From assembly GCF_001690985.1 (NCBI RefSeq), contig NZ_MAJS01000006.1, positions 20,145 to 84,144 on the forward strand: 64,000 bases of DNA, written 5' to 3'. This stretch comes from Aliivibrio sp. 1S175 (GTDB lineage Bacteria; Pseudomonadota; Gammaproteobacteria; Enterobacterales; Vibrionaceae). Below, piece by piece: positions 8,079-19,892 of this stretch. Each line of letters begins with the position of its first letter. Position 1 is the first letter of the stretch. Position numbers and translations under genes: made by a program. Under the pieces are notes generated by a model. It was not told the DNA's origin and did no database searches. It was given only the letters and a program-made list of their open reading frames with translations.

Positions 8079-8941
8079 ACTTTATCGACCTCTTTTTGAT
8101 TTATCAGTAAACGAACGCTAATGCTTTGGTCGCTGTGTATTTCATTGTGAATATAATTCAATGTAATTTGATTTGCTTGCCCACTGGTTGCAATAATCTC
8201 AATTGGTTTTAATGAGTCAGTATGCTTTGAATTATAAAAAATGGTGCATTGTTCAATCAGAGGTTGCCATTGATCAATATTTGGGTGATTAATAGGAACT
8301 AATACCGGGGTCTCATCGTAAATTGCGACTTGAGTAAACGCGTCCGATTTTGGTGTGTGATTGAAATAAGCAATAACAGGTAAAATAAAAGCAATAATAA
8401 GAATGATTGTCCCTAGCAGAGATAGGTGTGCTTTAGGTTTATTTATACTGTTATTTTCTTTGAGAGTACCTTTCGATGCTTTTTCTATGTTAAGAGTATC
8501 ACTAGCTGCATCTGGGGTAATATCTTCGTGGTTATTTAATGCCGTAGTTTCTAATTCTTCAACTAGATTTACTGTCATATCTTCTTCAAAAGCAGATTCC
8601 TGAGCAATGGCTGTTGAAATGAATTGGTATCCACGCTTAGGCACTGTTTTAACATAAACAGGGAGTTTTGTTGGATCTTGTAGCATTTTTCGTAGTGTCG
8701 AAATAGCCTGTGTTAAACTAGAATCATCGACTTCAAATCCTTGATCTCGCCATACATATTCATGCAATTCATGACGACTAACAACCTTCCCTGGCTCTTG
8801 AATAAGTAGGCTTAAAACTCGGCTTTCATTACCACCTAAACGAATGATTTCGTCATCATCTAATGTATCAATGAGACTGTTATCGTTTGGATCGAATAGA
8901 AACCGGTTGCCAATAATGATTTTGTTATTTTCTATATTCAT
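8069..8941 (-). CDS. toxR: ToxR, inner-membrane winged-helix regulator
   Basis: ToxR binds DNA from the inner membrane and in vibrios controls outer-membrane porins and host-related genes. The 290-residue protein has an OmpR-type winged helix (about 1-110, with VWRDQGF, LTQAISTLRKML and VPKRGYQFI), a loosely conserved linker rich in acidic residues, one membrane span near 173-193, and a periplasmic domain with two Cys at 232 and 289, matching the known ToxR disulphide pair. It lies divergent to htpG, the usual Vibrionaceae arrangement. Confidence 0.97.
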   Translation of the reverse strand: MNIENNKIIIGNRFLFDPNDNSLIDTLDDDEIIRLGGNESRVLSLLIQEPGKVVSRHELHEYVWRDQGFEVDDSSLTQAISTLRKMLQDPTKLPVYVKTVPKRGYQFISTAIAQESAFEEDMTVNLVEELETTALNNHEDITPDAASDTLNIEKASKGTLKENNSINKPKAHLSLLGTIILIIAFILPVIAYFNHTPKSDAFTQVAIYDETPVLVPINHPNIDQWQPLIEQCTIFYNSKHTDSLKPIEIIATSGQANQITLNYIHNEIHSDQSISVRLLINQKEVDKVCG

Positions 8942-9082
8942 TGGTTGTTAACTCAGTTGTAGTGATTCTTATTTATGATATCCAAGTATCATTTTAGAAT
9001 GTCTATTCTATGTCAAAATTTCTAATAACGCATTTTATAGTATAAAAAAAGCAAAAAAACAGGATTTTTTACATAGCTTTAC

Positions 9083-9110
9083 CTTGAATTGCCATTTTAA
9101 GACCTCATTT
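9083..9110 (+). promoter_or_regulatory. Sigma-32-like promoter of htpG
   Basis: CTTGAA (9083-9088) and CCTCATTT (9103-9110) are 14 bp apart, close to the heat-shock consensus CTTGAA-N13-15-CCCCATNT. It sits about 45 bp before the start of htpG, a classical heat-shock gene. Confidence 0.8.
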
Positions 9111-9153
9111 TAATTAATAAGTTAAAAATATTATACTAATTCGGAGTTTATTG

Positions 9154-11052
9154 ATGAGCGAGCAAACAATTAATAATAAAGAAACACGCGGCTTCCAATC
9201 AGAAGTAAAGCAACTACTTCACCTAATGATTCATTCTTTATATTCAAATAAAGAGATATTTTTACGTGAATTAATATCAAATGCTTCAGACGCATCAGAT
9301 AAATTACGTTTTAAGGCGCTATCAAATGGTGACTTATATGAAGGTAATGCAGATCTTGGCGTAAAGCTGTCTTTTAATGAAGAAGCGAACACGTTAACGA
9401 TTTCAGATAACGGCATTGGTATGAGTCGTGACAGTGTTATTGAACATTTAGGTACGATAGCAAAATCTGGCACTGCGGATTTCTTTTCTAAATTATCAGA
9501 CGACCAAAGTAAAGACTCTCAACTCATTGGTCAATTTGGTGTTGGTTTTTATTCTGCGTTCATCGTTGCTGATGCGGTAACGGTACGTACTCGTGAAGCA
9601 GGCGCTGCGAAAGACGAAGCGGTTCAATGGCATTCTGAAGGTGAAGGTGATTACACAATAGAAGATGTGACTAAAGAAACTCGCGGTACAGATATCATTC
9701 TTCATATGCGTGAAGAAGGTAAAGAGTTTTTAAGTGAGTGGCGTCTAAAAGAAGTGATTGGCAAATACTCTGATCATATCGGTATTCCTGTTTCTCTTTG
9801 GAGTGTTGAAAAAGACGAAGAAGGAAAAGATAAGGAAGGTAAGTGGGAGCAAATTAATAAAGCTCAAGCACTTTGGACTCGTAATAAGTCAGAGATTGAA
9901 GACGCGGAATACCAAGAGTTTTATAAGCATGTATCGCATGATTTTGCTGATCCACTAACGTGGAGTCATAATAAAGTAGAAGGTAAGAACGATTACACAA
10001 GCCTTTTATATATTCCAACAAAAGCCCCATTTGATATGATGAATCGTGATCATAAAAGTGGTTTGAAGCTCTATGTTCAACGTGTCTTTATTATGGATGA
10101 TGCTGAGCAATTTATGCCGAGTTACTTACGTTTTGTTAAGGGTTTGATTGACTCAAATGATCTACCATTAAACGTATCTCGTGAAATTCTTCAAGATAAT
10201 AAAGTGACTCAATCATTACGTGGTGCATGCACCAAACGTGTACTAGGTATGCTTGAGAAAACGGCGAAGAAAGACGATGAAAAATACCTAACTTTCTGGA
10301 AAGAGTTTGGCCAAGTATTAAAAGAAGGCTTGGCTGAAGATTTTGCTAATAAAGATAAAATTGCGGGTCTTCTGCGTTTTGCTACAACAGAAAAAGACAG
10401 TTCAGAGCAAGCAATAAGCTTAGCGAGTTATGTTGAGCGTATGAAAGAAGAGCAAGATAAGATCTTCTATCTAACGGCTGATAGCTATGCCGCGGCGAAG
10501 AACAGCCCACACCTAGAGCAATTTAAGGCAAAAGGCATTGAAGTCGTTCTAATGTTCGACCGTATTGATGAGTGGCTAATGAGCTACTTAACAGAATTTG
10601 ATGGCAAGCAATTCCAATCAATTACAAAAGCAGGTTTAGACTTAAGTAAGTTTGAAGATGATGCAGAAAAAGAGAAACAAAAAGAGACGGTAGAAGAGTT
10701 TAAATCTGTTGTTGAACGCACTAAATCTTACTTAGGCGATCGAGTTAAAGAAGTTCGTACTACGTTTAAATTAGCAACAACACCAGCCGTTGTCGTTACT
10801 GATGACTTTGAAATGGGTACACAAATGGCGAAACTTTTAGAAGCAGCAGGTCAAGCGGCTCCGGAAGTGAAATACATTTTTGAAATTAACCCAGAGCATG
10901 CGCTTATCAAGCAAATGGCTGATGAAGCGGATGAAGAAGCGTTTGGCCGTTGGGTTGAAATGTTACTTGGTCAAGCAATGTTAGCAGAGCGTGGCTCTTT
11001 AGATGATCCATCACAATTCTTAAATGCGATGAATCAGTTATTATCAAAGTAA
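9154..11052 (+). CDS. htpG: Hsp90-family chaperone HtpG
   Basis: HtpG is the bacterial Hsp90, an ATP-driven dimeric cytoplasmic chaperone acting late in folding with DnaK. The 632-residue protein shows the GHKL ATP site ([40 protein letters not shown]), the middle domain and the C-terminal dimerisation region. The start is the ATG at 9154, with GGAG seven bases upstream, rather than the TTG one codon earlier. A sigma-32-like promoter precedes it and a terminator follows. Confidence 0.98.
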   Translation: MSEQTINNKETRGFQSEVKQLLHLMIHSLYSNKEIFLRELISNASDASDKLRFKALSNGDLYEGNADLGVKLSFNEEANTLTISDNGIGMSRDSVIEHLGTIAKSGTADFFSKLSDDQSKDSQLIGQFGVGFYSAFIVADAVTVRTREAGAAKDEAVQWHSEGEGDYTIEDVTKETRGTDIILHMREEGKEFLSEWRLKEVIGKYSDHIGIPVSLWSVEKDEEGKDKEGKWEQINKAQALWTRNKSEIEDAEYQEFYKHVSHDFADPLTWSHNKVEGKNDYTSLLYIPTKAPFDMMNRDHKSGLKLYVQRVFIMDDAEQFMPSYLRFVKGLIDSNDLPLNVSREILQDNKVTQSLRGACTKRVLGMLEKTAKKDDEKYLTFWKEFGQVLKEGLAEDFANKDKIAGLLRFATTEKDSSEQAISLASYVERMKEEQDKIFYLTADSYAAAKNSPHLEQFKAKGIEVVLMFDRIDEWLMSYLTEFDGKQFQSITKAGLDLSKFEDDAEKEKQKETVEEFKSVVERTKSYLGDRVKEVRTTFKLATTPAVVVTDDFEMGTQMAKLLEAAGQAAPEVKYIFEINPEHALIKQMADEADEEAFGRWVEMLLGQAMLAERGSLDDPSQFLNAMNQLLSK

Positions 11053-11080
11053 TTGAGTCACAGCTGTAAAAATAAAATGA

Positions 11081-11127
11081 ATGAGATCTTGGGTGGCAAT
11101 CGTACACTAAGGTCTCATTGTTTTTTA
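11081..11127 (+). terminator. Terminator of htpG
   Basis: ATGAGATCTT (11081-11090) pairs with AAGGTCTCAT (11109-11118) over 10 bp including one wobble, followed by TTGTTTTTT. The 18-nt loop is long. Confidence 0.75.
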
Positions 11128-11232
11128 TTGGGATCCGTTACATTCTAGAACGGTTAGATTTCGCTATTTTCATCTCAAACTTGATAGCGTTAACAGTTAC
11201 GTGTATCTTCACGGCTTATTTTTAGAAATAAA

Positions 11233-11963
<731 letters not shown>

Positions 11964-11995
11964 TCTTACCTAACGAACAATTTATTGTTATATTG

Positions 11996-12024
11996 AAGGC
12001 GACCTTATTGGTCGCCTTTTTTTA
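11996..12024 (+). terminator. Terminator of adk
   Basis: AAGGCGACC and GGTCGCCTT form a perfect 9-bp stem with loop TTATT, followed by a T run. Confidence 0.93.
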
Positions 12025-12040
12025 TCAAACATAATGGATA

Positions 12041-13012
12041 ATGACAGTGAATAATAAAAAAGCAGGGGTGCTATTAGTTAACCTTGGAACACCCACAGCG
12101 CCAACGGCATCGGCAGTAAAAACGTTCTTGTCAGAATTTTTGCATGATAAACGTGTTGTCGATATGACTCGTTTTATTTGGTGCCCTTTGCTTCATGGTG
12201 TGATCCTTCCTATTCGAGCGCCTAAAGTAGCAAAGTTATACCAAAGTGTTTGGATGGATGAAGGCTCTCCCCTGATGGTTTATTCACAACGCCAAGTTCG
12301 AGCTTTAAAAGAACGTCTTTCAATGCCAGTTGAATTAAGCATGACGTATGGTGAACCAAGAATTAAATCAGGTATTGAGTCATTAGAGCAGCAAGGGTGT
12401 GAAGAGATTATTATTTTACCTTTATATCCGCAATATTCTAGAACGACGACAGCAGCGGTCTTTGACCAAATTGCTAAGCAATATAAAACCACACCAGTAT
12501 TGCCAAACTTCACTTTAGTTCATAATTATCACGATCATCCTCTTTATATAAAAGCACTTGCAGAATCCATCCGTCGTTCATGGGAAAAGAAGGGAAAAGG
12601 TGATTTTGTATTATGTTCATATCATGGGATCCCTCAACGTTTTGTTGATAATGGAGATATCTATGCTGCACACTGCGAGCGAACTACAGAGTTACTTGCT
12701 CAAGAATTAGATTTAACACCTGAACAGATAGGTATGAGTTATCAATCTCGCTTTGGGCGAGAAGCTTGGTTGCAGCCTTATACGTCAGAGACCTTAAAAG
12801 AGCTGGCTCCAAAGGGCATTAAATCTCTCGATATTATTAGTCCTGCATTTTCTTCAGATTGTTTAGAAACTTTAGAAGAGCTATCAGAAGAGTGTAAAGA
12901 GATATTTATGGAATTTGGTGGTCAAAAATACACCTTTATTCCATGCCTGAATGATGATGAATTACACATTGATATGATGGCAGATATTGTGAACCAAAAG
13001 ATTTCGCATTAA
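12041..13012 (+). CDS. hemH: Ferrochelatase
   Basis: HemH inserts Fe(II) into protoporphyrin IX, the last step of heme synthesis, at the membrane surface. The 323-residue protein has the ferrochelatase signature SYHGIPQRF (catalytic His near 194) and [14 protein letters not shown] with the conserved Glu. Length equals the enterobacterial enzyme. The ribosome binding site is weak (GGATA just before the ATG), and a six-codon out-of-frame ATG frame starting at 12034 overlaps the start. No hairpin terminator is clear after it. Confidence 0.97.
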   Translation: MTVNNKKAGVLLVNLGTPTAPTASAVKTFLSEFLHDKRVVDMTRFIWCPLLHGVILPIRAPKVAKLYQSVWMDEGSPLMVYSQRQVRALKERLSMPVELSMTYGEPRIKSGIESLEQQGCEEIIILPLYPQYSRTTTAAVFDQIAKQYKTTPVLPNFTLVHNYHDHPLYIKALAESIRRSWEKKGKGDFVLCSYHGIPQRFVDNGDIYAAHCERTTELLAQELDLTPEQIGMSYQSRFGREAWLQPYTSETLKELAPKGIKSLDIISPAFSSDCLETLEELSEECKEIFMEFGGQKYTFIPCLNDDELHIDMMADIVNQKISH

Positions 13013-13361
13013 TTAGGTGTGTTTTTTAGAAAAAAAGTATTTATAAGGGTTGAAAAGTACAACTCATTGCCCAATTTCTTATTAAAGATTATCAACGTGT
13101 GTAGTGAACCTCGACATAGATGAGTCAGGTCGCTACAATATCGCGTCTTATTTTGCCACTTGGCTAAATGTCGTGTTTTATTCAATGAAATGCGCGATCT
13201 GCTTATTTTTTAAATAAGTAGATAAAAGAAGGTACCCAATTGGTACCACGAATCATAGGGGTTACTGTTTCTATCTTATTAGGACTGTAACACAAGGATG
13301 CGACACGTATTTTTTGTCGCAAACTCAGATAACCTGAGTCGATTTTGAGGTTTATATAAAC
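13013..13361 (+). other. Intergenic region and leader of tig
   Basis: This 349-base gap has no convincing gene. It holds a row of small palindromes: CTTATTT/AAATAAG (13202-13218), GGTACC-N5-GGTACC (13231-13247), TGCGACA/TGTCGCA (13299-13321) and ACTCAG/CTGAGT (13323-13339). The last two would form adjacent hairpins just before the tig ribosome binding site (GAGG near 13347) if included in the mRNA. No classical -35/-10 pair stands out. Confidence 0.5.
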
Positions 13362-14660
13362 ATGCAAGTTACTGTTGAAACTAAAGAAGGCCTAGAGCGC
13401 GTTCTAACTATTACTGTTCCTGCTGCAAACATTGAAGCAGAAGTAAACAAAGAGCTTCTTAATATCGCTAAAAATCGTCGCTTCGATGGCTTCCGTAAAG
13501 GAAAAGTACCAATGAAGATGGTTGCTAAAATGTACGGCAGCGCAGTTCGTCACGACAAAATGGGTGAAGTTATGCAACGTCACTTCATTGAAGCGATCGT
13601 TAAAGACAAAATCAACCCAGCAGGCGCACCAACATTTGCTCCAGTAGAATTTGCTGAAGGCCAAGATTTAGTATTCACTGCATCATTTGAAATCTACCCA
13701 GAAGTTACACTTCAAGGTCTAGACAAAGTTGTTGTTGAAAAGCCACAAGTTGAAGTTAAAGACGAAGACGTAGCTGAAATGCTAGAAACACTACGTAAGC
13801 AACAATCTACTTGGACTGACGCTGATGTTGCTGCTGAAGATGGTACTCGCGCTACAATCAACTTTGTTGGTTCTATCGACGGTGAGCTATTTGAAGGCGG
13901 AAAAGCAGATAACTTCCCTCTAGAAATGGGCCAAGGTCGCATGATCCCTGGTTTTGAAGATGGAATCAAAGGTAAGAAAGCGGGTGACGAATTAACTATC
14001 GATGTTAACTTCCCTGAAGATTACCACGCTGAAAACCTAAAAGGTAAAGCAGCACAATTTGCTATCACAGTAGTTAAAGTTGAAGCTCGTGAACTTCCAG
14101 AAATGAACGACGAGTTCGTAACTAAGTTTGGTGCTCAAGGTGGCGTTGAAGGTCTTAAAGCTGAAGTTCGTAAGAACATGGAGCGTGAACTAGCTCAAGC
14201 TGTTAAAAACAAGATCAAAGAACAAGCGATCAACGGTTTAGTTGAGCAAAATGACATCGACGTACCTTCTGCTCTTATCGATCAAGAAGTTCAAGTTTTA
14301 CGTCAACAAGCTGTTCAACGTTTTGGTGGCAACGCTGATTCTGCTCCTGAACTTCCACGTGAATTGTTTGAAGAGCAAGCTAAACGTCGCGTAGTTGTTG
14401 GTCTTCTTCTTGGTGAAGTAATCAAGACTGAAGAGCTAAAAGCTGATGATGAGAAAGTAAAAGCACTTATCAATGAAATGGCTTCTGCTTATGAAGATCC
14501 AACTGAAGTTGTTGCTTACTACGAAGGTAATGAGCAAATGATGAACAACATGCGTAACGTTGCTCTAGAAGAACAAGCAGTTGAAGCAATTCTTGCTAAA
14601 GCACAAGTTTCTGAGAAAGCAGTAGGCTTTAACGAACTAATGAATCAACAACCAGCTTAA
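13362..14660 (+). CDS. tig: Trigger factor, ribosome-bound chaperone
   Basis: Trigger factor meets nascent chains at the ribosome exit and has peptidyl-prolyl isomerase activity. The 432-residue protein has the ribosome-binding signature [11 protein letters not shown] at about 46-56, the FKBP-type domain in the middle ([20 protein letters not shown] ...), and the helical C-terminal arms. Length matches E. coli. It heads the tig-clpP-clpX-lon block; a hairpin separates it from clpP. Confidence 0.98.
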   Translation: MQVTVETKEGLERVLTITVPAANIEAEVNKELLNIAKNRRFDGFRKGKVPMKMVAKMYGSAVRHDKMGEVMQRHFIEAIVKDKINPAGAPTFAPVEFAEGQDLVFTASFEIYPEVTLQGLDKVVVEKPQVEVKDEDVAEMLETLRKQQSTWTDADVAAEDGTRATINFVGSIDGELFEGGKADNFPLEMGQGRMIPGFEDGIKGKKAGDELTIDVNFPEDYHAENLKGKAAQFAITVVKVEARELPEMNDEFVTKFGAQGGVEGLKAEVRKNMERELAQAVKNKIKEQAINGLVEQNDIDVPSALIDQEVQVLRQQAVQRFGGNADSAPELPRELFEEQAKRRVVVGLLLGEVIKTEELKADDEKVKALINEMASAYEDPTEVVAYYEGNEQMMNNMRNVALEEQAVEAILAKAQVSEKAVGFNELMNQQPA

Positions 14661-14707
14661 TTTTAAATTAATTAAGTAGTTGACTTAGTTTCAAAAGATC
14701 TGCTAAT

Positions 14708-14739
14708 AATGGTTCGAATGAAGCGTCATTCGGACCATT
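14708..14739 (+). terminator. Hairpin between tig and clpP
   Basis: AATGGTTCGAATGA and TCATTCGGACCATT pair over 14 bp with one wobble and a 4-nt loop, followed by TATTTTAT. The interrupted U run suggests partial termination. Confidence 0.75.
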
Positions 14740-14760
14740 TATTTTATAAGGGATACGGTT

Positions 14761-15384
14761 ATGAGCTATCAAGAAAACAATGCAATACCTTCTATTATGG
14801 ATGCACTTGTTCCTATGGTTGTTGAACAAACTTCACGTGGTGAGCGTTCGTATGATATTTATTCCCGTCTGTTAAAAGAGCGCGTTATCTTTTTAACAGG
14901 TCAAGTTGAAGATCACATGGCCAACCTAGTTGTGGCACAGTTGCTTTTCCTTGAGTCTGAAAATCCTGATAAGGATATCTTCCTATACATTAACTCTCCA
15001 GGCGGCTCAGTTACTGCAGGTATGTCAATCTATGACACAATGCAGTTCATTAAGCCAAATGTAAGTACAGTATGTATGGGTCAAGCATGTTCAATGGGTG
15101 CTTTCTTACTTGCAGGTGGCGCACCAGGTAAACGTTATGTATTACCTAATTCCCGTGTGATGATTCACCAACCACTTGGTGGTTTCCAAGGCCAAGCATC
15201 TGATATTCAAATTCATGCTCAAGAAATCTTAACGATTAAGAAGAAATTGAATACATTACTTGCTGAGCATACTGGTCAACCATTAGAAGTAATCGAAAAA
15301 GATACAGATCGTGATAACTTTATGGCAGCAGATGATGCAGTGAAATACGGTCTTGTAGATGCTGTGTTAAATAAGCGTGACTAA
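14761..15384 (+). CDS. clpP: ClpP protease catalytic subunit
   Basis: ClpP forms the 14-subunit serine protease chamber fed by ClpX or ClpA. The 207-residue precursor has the catalytic triad at S111 ([11 protein letters not shown]), H136 (MIHQPLGG) and D185 (DTDRDNF), identical in position to E. coli ClpP. AAGG precedes the ATG. clpX follows after 85 bases. Confidence 0.99.
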   Translation: MSYQENNAIPSIMDALVPMVVEQTSRGERSYDIYSRLLKERVIFLTGQVEDHMANLVVAQLLFLESENPDKDIFLYINSPGGSVTAGMSIYDTMQFIKPNVSTVCMGQACSMGAFLLAGGAPGKRYVLPNSRVMIHQPLGGFQGQASDIQIHAQEILTIKKKLNTLLAEHTGQPLEVIEKDTDRDNFMAADDAVKYGLVDAVLNKRD

Positions 15385-15469
15385 TTAATAAAAAAGCAGT
15401 AACGTTTACAGCAAAGAAGGTAAGTTAGTATAAACTTACAGCATAAGGCAACGTTTAAGAGGTTAGCAA

Positions 15470-16756
15470 ATGACAGACAAGCGTAAAGACGAAAATAGTG
15501 GAAAGTTACTATATTGCTCTTTTTGCGGAAAAAGCCAGCATGAAGTTCGTAAGCTAATTGCTGGTCCTTCTGTTTATGTTTGTGATGAATGCGTTGATTT
15601 ATGTAACGACATTATTCGCGAAGAGCTAAAAGATAATACTCTGTCTCCAAAAGAGAGCAGTGAAGAACTACCAACGCCGCAAAATATTCGTGGTCATTTA
15701 GATGAATACGTTATTGGGCAAGAACATGCTAAAAAAGTATTAGCGGTAGCGGTATATAATCACTACAAGCGTTTACGTAATGGCGATACTACAAAAGATG
15801 GCGTTGAATTAGGTAAGAGTAATATTCTACTTATCGGTCCAACAGGTAGTGGTAAAACATTACTTGCTGAAACGCTAGCTCGTTTCTTGGATGTTCCGTT
15901 TACTATGGCGGATGCAACCACGTTAACAGAAGCAGGCTATGTAGGTGAAGATGTAGAAAACATCATTCAAAAGCTACTACAAAAATGCGATTACGATCCA
16001 GCGAAAGCGGAACGTGGCATTGTATATATCGATGAAATTGACAAGATTTCTCGTAAGTCTGAAAACCCATCTATCACTCGTGATGTATCAGGTGAAGGTG
16101 TTCAGCAAGCATTATTGAAATTGATTGAAGGTACAATTGCATCAGTACCACCTCAAGGTGGACGTAAGCACCCACAGCAAGAGTTCTTACAAGTAGATAC
16201 TTCTAAGATCTTATTTATTTGTGGTGGTGCATTTGCAGGCTTAGATAAAGTAATCGAGCAACGCGTTGCAATAGGAACGGGTATTGGCTTTGCTGCTGAT
16301 GTTCGCTCTCAAGATGATAAAGCAACGATTGGAGATTTATTGAAGCAAATTGAACCTGAAGATTTAATTAAATTCGGTTTAATTCCTGAGTTTATTGGTC
16401 GTCTACCAGTAACCACGACATTAACTGAATTAGATGAAGATGCGTTAATCCAAATTCTAAGCAAGCCTAAAAATGCATTAACTAAGCAATACGCTGCGTT
16501 ATTTGATTTAGAAGGCGCTGAATTAGAATTTCGTGAAGACGCGTTGAGAGCCATTGCTAAAAAAGCAATGAACCGTAAAACGGGTGCTCGTGGTCTTCGT
16601 TCAATTTTAGAAGCGATATTATTAGATACTATGTATGAATTACCATCAAAAGAAGGTGTTTCTAAGGTAGTTATCGATGAGTCTGTAATTAATGGTGAGT
16701 CAGAGCCACTATTAATATTTGAAAATACAGAAACGAAAGCAATATCAGCAGAATAG
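15470..16756 (+). CDS. clpX: ClpX ATPase subunit of ClpXP
   Basis: ClpX unfolds tagged proteins and threads them into ClpP. The 428-residue protein has the C4 zinc domain (C16, C19, C38, C41), Walker A GPTGSGKT at 123-130, the GYVG pore loop, the RKH loop (GGRKHPQQ) and the IGF loop that docks to ClpP. A short hairpin (15420-15439) lies in the gap after clpP, but it lacks a U run, so co-transcription is likely. A strong terminator follows. Confidence 0.99.
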   Translation: MTDKRKDENSGKLLYCSFCGKSQHEVRKLIAGPSVYVCDECVDLCNDIIREELKDNTLSPKESSEELPTPQNIRGHLDEYVIGQEHAKKVLAVAVYNHYKRLRNGDTTKDGVELGKSNILLIGPTGSGKTLLAETLARFLDVPFTMADATTLTEAGYVGEDVENIIQKLLQKCDYDPAKAERGIVYIDEIDKISRKSENPSITRDVSGEGVQQALLKLIEGTIASVPPQGGRKHPQQEFLQVDTSKILFICGGAFAGLDKVIEQRVAIGTGIGFAADVRSQDDKATIGDLLKQIEPEDLIKFGLIPEFIGRLPVTTTLTELDEDALIQILSKPKNALTKQYAALFDLEGAELEFREDALRAIAKKAMNRKTGARGLRSILEAILLDTMYELPSKEGVSKVVIDESVINGESEPLLIFENTETKAISAE

Positions 16757-16780
16757 TCAATATCAGCTAATAAACAGTAT

Positions 16781-16807
16781 AAAAAGGAGGCATTGGCCTC
16801 CTTTTTT
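16781..16807 (+). terminator. Terminator of clpX
   Basis: An 11-bp perfect stem (AAAAAGGAGGC / GCCTCCTTTTT) with a 4-nt loop ends in a T run. Confidence 0.95.
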
Positions 16808-16826
16808 ATTTTTAATTGAAAATAAT

Positions 16827-16852
16827 GTTGAATCTTAGCGACTTGCCCCCAT
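16827..16852 (+). promoter_or_regulatory. Sigma-32-like promoter of lon
   Basis: GTTGAA (16827-16832), 14 bp, then CCCCAT (16847-16852) closely match the heat-shock promoter consensus. It is 38 bp before the lon ATG. Lon is a heat-shock protease in E. coli. Confidence 0.8.
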
Positions 16853-16889
16853 ATTATTTCTAAAGATACTGACGGAAAGAGAGAAGAAT

Positions 16890-19244
16890 ATGAACCTGGA
16901 GCGTTCCGAGCGCATTGAGATACCAGTTCTACCATTACGTGATGTAGTGGTGTATCCGCATATGGTTATTCCACTGTTTGTGGGCCGTGAAAAATCCATC
17001 CGTTGCTTAGAAGCAGCGATGGAGCAGAATAAACAAGTCCTACTTGTGGCACAAAAAGAAGCCGCTAAAGAAGAGCCGCAATTAGATGACTTACACGGTG
17101 TTGGTACAATAGCGACAATTTTACAATTATTAAAATTGCCTGATGGTACAGTTAAAGTATTAGTTGAAGGTCAACAGCGAGCTAAAATACATCAGTTTTT
17201 AGAAGCTGATTTTTTTACAGCGGATGCTGAATTTCTACTGACTCCAATTATTGATGATGCTGAACAAGAAGTGATTATGCGCTCTGCGATTAATCAATTT
17301 GAAGGCTTCATTAAATTAAATAAAAAAATCCCACCAGAAGTTTTGACTTCACTTAGCGGAATTGAAGATGCCGCTCGTCTTGCTGACACCATTGCTGCCC
17401 ATATGCCGCTTAAATTGGTTGATAAGCAAGAAGTGTTAGAGTTAATAGACGTTATTGCACGTTTAGAGTTTCTAATGGGCATGATGGAATCTGAAATCGA
17501 TTTATTACAAATCGAAAAACGTATCCGTGGCCGTGTTAAAAAGCAAATGGAAAAAAGTCAGCGTGAGTACTATTTGAATGAGCAAATGAAAGCTATTCAA
17601 AAAGAGCTTGGCGACTTAGACGATGCACCAGATGAATTTGAAGCGCTGCAGAAAAAAATTGCAGACGCTAAAATGCCAAAAGAAGCACAAGAAAAAGCAG
17701 AACAAGAATTACAAAAGCTGAAAATGATGTCACCGATGTCAGCAGAAGCGACGGTTGTTCGTAGCTATATTGATTGTATGGTTGCTGTGCCTTGGTATAA
17801 ACGCTCTAAAGTGAAAAAAGATTTAGCCAAAGCCGAAGAGATCTTAAACTCTGACCATTATGGCTTAGAGCGTGTAAAAGAACGTATTCTTGAGTATTTA
17901 GCGGTCCAAAGTCGAGTGACAAAACTTAAAGGTCCAATCCTTTGCTTAGTCGGTCCTCCTGGAGTCGGTAAAACATCGTTAGGGCAATCTATTGCCAGAG
18001 CGACAGGCCGTAAATATACACGTATGGCACTTGGTGGCGTGCGTGATGAAGCTGAAATTCGTGGTCATAGACGTACGTATATCGGTTCTCTTCCTGGTAA
18101 ATTGATCCAGAAATTATCTAAAGTTGAAGTGAAAAATCCACTTTTCCTATTAGATGAGATCGATAAAATGTCTTCTGATATGCGTGGCGATCCTGCTTCC
18201 GCACTTCTTGAAGTATTAGACCCAGAGCAAAATAATAAATTTAGCGACCATTACTTAGAGGTTGATTATGACCTTTCTGATGTAATGTTTGTTGCAACGT
18301 CTAACTCAATGAATATCCCAGGTCCATTGCTTGACCGTATGGAAGTGATTCGTCTATCTGGTTATACCGAAGATGAAAAATTGAACATTGCTAAAAATCA
18401 CTTGTTAATGAAACAAATAAAACGCAATGGTCTAAAAGAACATGAGATTGAAATTGATGACTCGGCTATCATGGGGATCATTCGTTACTATACCCGCGAA
18501 GCAGGTGTTCGTAGCTTAGAGCGTGAAATTTCTAAACTATGTCGTAAGGCAGTTAAGCAAATCCTATTAGATAAATCGATTAAGAAAGTAACAATTAATC
18601 AAGATAACTTAAAAGATTTCTTAGGTGTTCAACGTTGTGATTACGGTAAAGTTGATGACGAAAACCGAGTAGGCCAGGTTGTTGGTTTAGCATGGACTGA
18701 AGTCGGCGGTGACTTATTGACGATTGAAGCAGAATCAATGATTGGTAAAGGCAAACTTGCTTATACTGGTTCTCTTGGTGATGTGATGAAAGAATCAATT
18801 CAAGCGGCAATGACTGTTGTACGAACGCGCGCAGATAAGTTAGGTATTAACCCTGATTTCTATGAAAAGCGTGATATTCATGTACACGTTCCTGAAGGTG
18901 CAACACCAAAAGATGGTCCAAGTGCAGGTGTTGGTATGTGTACTGCACTTGTATCAAGCTTAACGGGTAATCCGGTTCGTTCTGATGTTGCAATGACAGG
19001 TGAAATTACATTACGTGGTGAAGTACTGCCAATTGGTGGTTTGAAAGAAAAACTATTAGCAGCTCATCGTGGCGGTATTAAAACTGTCATCATTCCAAAG
19101 GATAATGAACGTGATTTGGAAGAGATCCCTGCAAATGTAATTGCAGATCTATCTGTTCATCCAGTTAAATGGATTGATGAAGTATTAACCTTAGCGCTTC
19201 AAAATGATCCACAAGGCTTTAGTCTTGAGCAATCTAAAAAGTGA
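16890..19244 (+). CDS. lon: ATP-dependent Lon protease
   Basis: Lon degrades misfolded and specific regulatory proteins in the cytoplasm. The 784-residue protein has the N-terminal substrate domain (ERIEIPVLPLRDVVVYPHM), coiled coil, AAA+ domain with Walker A GPPGVGKTS, and the Ser-Lys protease domain with DGPSAGVGM and the Lys of GGLKEKLLAA. Length equals E. coli Lon. A sigma-32-like promoter lies directly before it and hupB follows, the standard order. Confidence 0.99.
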   Translation: MNLERSERIEIPVLPLRDVVVYPHMVIPLFVGREKSIRCLEAAMEQNKQVLLVAQKEAAKEEPQLDDLHGVGTIATILQLLKLPDGTVKVLVEGQQRAKIHQFLEADFFTADAEFLLTPIIDDAEQEVIMRSAINQFEGFIKLNKKIPPEVLTSLSGIEDAARLADTIAAHMPLKLVDKQEVLELIDVIARLEFLMGMMESEIDLLQIEKRIRGRVKKQMEKSQREYYLNEQMKAIQKELGDLDDAPDEFEALQKKIADAKMPKEAQEKAEQELQKLKMMSPMSAEATVVRSYIDCMVAVPWYKRSKVKKDLAKAEEILNSDHYGLERVKERILEYLAVQSRVTKLKGPILCLVGPPGVGKTSLGQSIARATGRKYTRMALGGVRDEAEIRGHRRTYIGSLPGKLIQKLSKVEVKNPLFLLDEIDKMSSDMRGDPASALLEVLDPEQNNKFSDHYLEVDYDLSDVMFVATSNSMNIPGPLLDRMEVIRLSGYTEDEKLNIAKNHLLMKQIKRNGLKEHEIEIDDSAIMGIIRYYTREAGVRSLEREISKLCRKAVKQILLDKSIKKVTINQDNLKDFLGVQRCDYGKVDDENRVGQVVGLAWTEVGGDLLTIEAESMIGKGKLAYTGSLGDVMKESIQAAMTVVRTRADKLGINPDFYEKRDIHVHVPEGATPKDGPSAGVGMCTALVSSLTGNPVRSDVAMTGEITLRGEVLPIGGLKEKLLAAHRGGIKTVIIPKDNERDLEEIPANVIADLSVHPVKWIDEVLTLALQNDPQGFSLEQSKK

Positions 19245-19274
19245 TGTGTAGCAAAAAACGTTGATATAACAGGG

Positions 19275-19299
19275 CTGACAGGTAGAAATGACTTGTCAG
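19275..19299 (+). other. Hairpin between lon and hupB
   Basis: CTGACAGG pairs with CTTGTCAG over 8 bp (one wobble) around a 9-nt loop. No U run follows, so it may be an RNA end, a processing site or nothing. Confidence 0.4.
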
Positions 19300-19414
19300 T
19301 TCATATTGATGTCGCTAAGTTAAGCTTTATTGCGTGATCATAACTTCACACATTTATTATCAAAATATGGACTCGTTCATTAATCATTGAATGAATAATT
19401 TAAAGGGGAATACC

Positions 19415-19687
19415 GTGAATAAATCTCAATTAGTTGATCAAATTGCTGAAAATGCAGATATCTCAAAGGCAGCAGCAGGTCGTGCTCTGGATGCATTAGT
19501 TGAAACAGTAACTGAGACACTAAAAAGTGGCGATCAAGTAACGCTTGTTGGTTTTGGTTCATTTGTTGTTCGTGAGCGTGCTGCTCGCACTGGTCGTAAT
19601 CCTAAAACTGGTGAAGCGATTGAGATTTCTGCGGCAAAAGTACCTGCATTTAAAGCGGGCAAAGCTCTTAAAGATGCGTGTAACTAA
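19415..19687 (+). CDS. hupB: DNA-binding protein HU-beta
   Basis: HU is the abundant dimeric nucleoid protein that bends DNA. The start is the GTG at 19415, with AGGGG six bases upstream, giving 90 residues that begin [20 protein letters not shown], the same start and length as E. coli HupB; an upstream in-frame ATG at 19391 would add eight unrelated residues. The DNA-binding arm [17 protein letters not shown] is intact. Confidence 0.97.
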   Translation: MNKSQLVDQIAENADISKAAAGRALDALVETVTETLKSGDQVTLVGFGSFVVRERAARTGRNPKTGEAIEISAAKVPAFKAGKALKDACN

Positions 19688-19753
19688 GCGAAATATAGAT
19701 AAAACTCTACACAAGCTCACGTAAGGCTAGTAGACTAGAGTTATGAGTCATAG

Positions 19754-19777
19754 GCGCATCCAATGATGCGCTTTTTT
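19754..19777 (+). terminator. Terminator of hupB
   Basis: GCGCATC and GATGCGC form a perfect stem with loop CAAT, followed by TTTTTT. Confidence 0.95.
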
Positions 19778-19892
19778 ATTGTTAAAATTTTCTTTTATTG
19801 AACTATTTTACATTTTCACTATCAATAGAAATTGACACGCTATTTATATAAATAGTGTTATTCCACTTGGTGATTAGGAGTTAAAACATATT

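Noticed and set aside
12034-12054. Six-codon frame (ATG GAT AAT GAC AGT GAA) overlapping the hemH start as a regulatory leader peptide
   Set aside because: It has no ribosome binding site of its own and no regulatory codon pattern. Probably chance.
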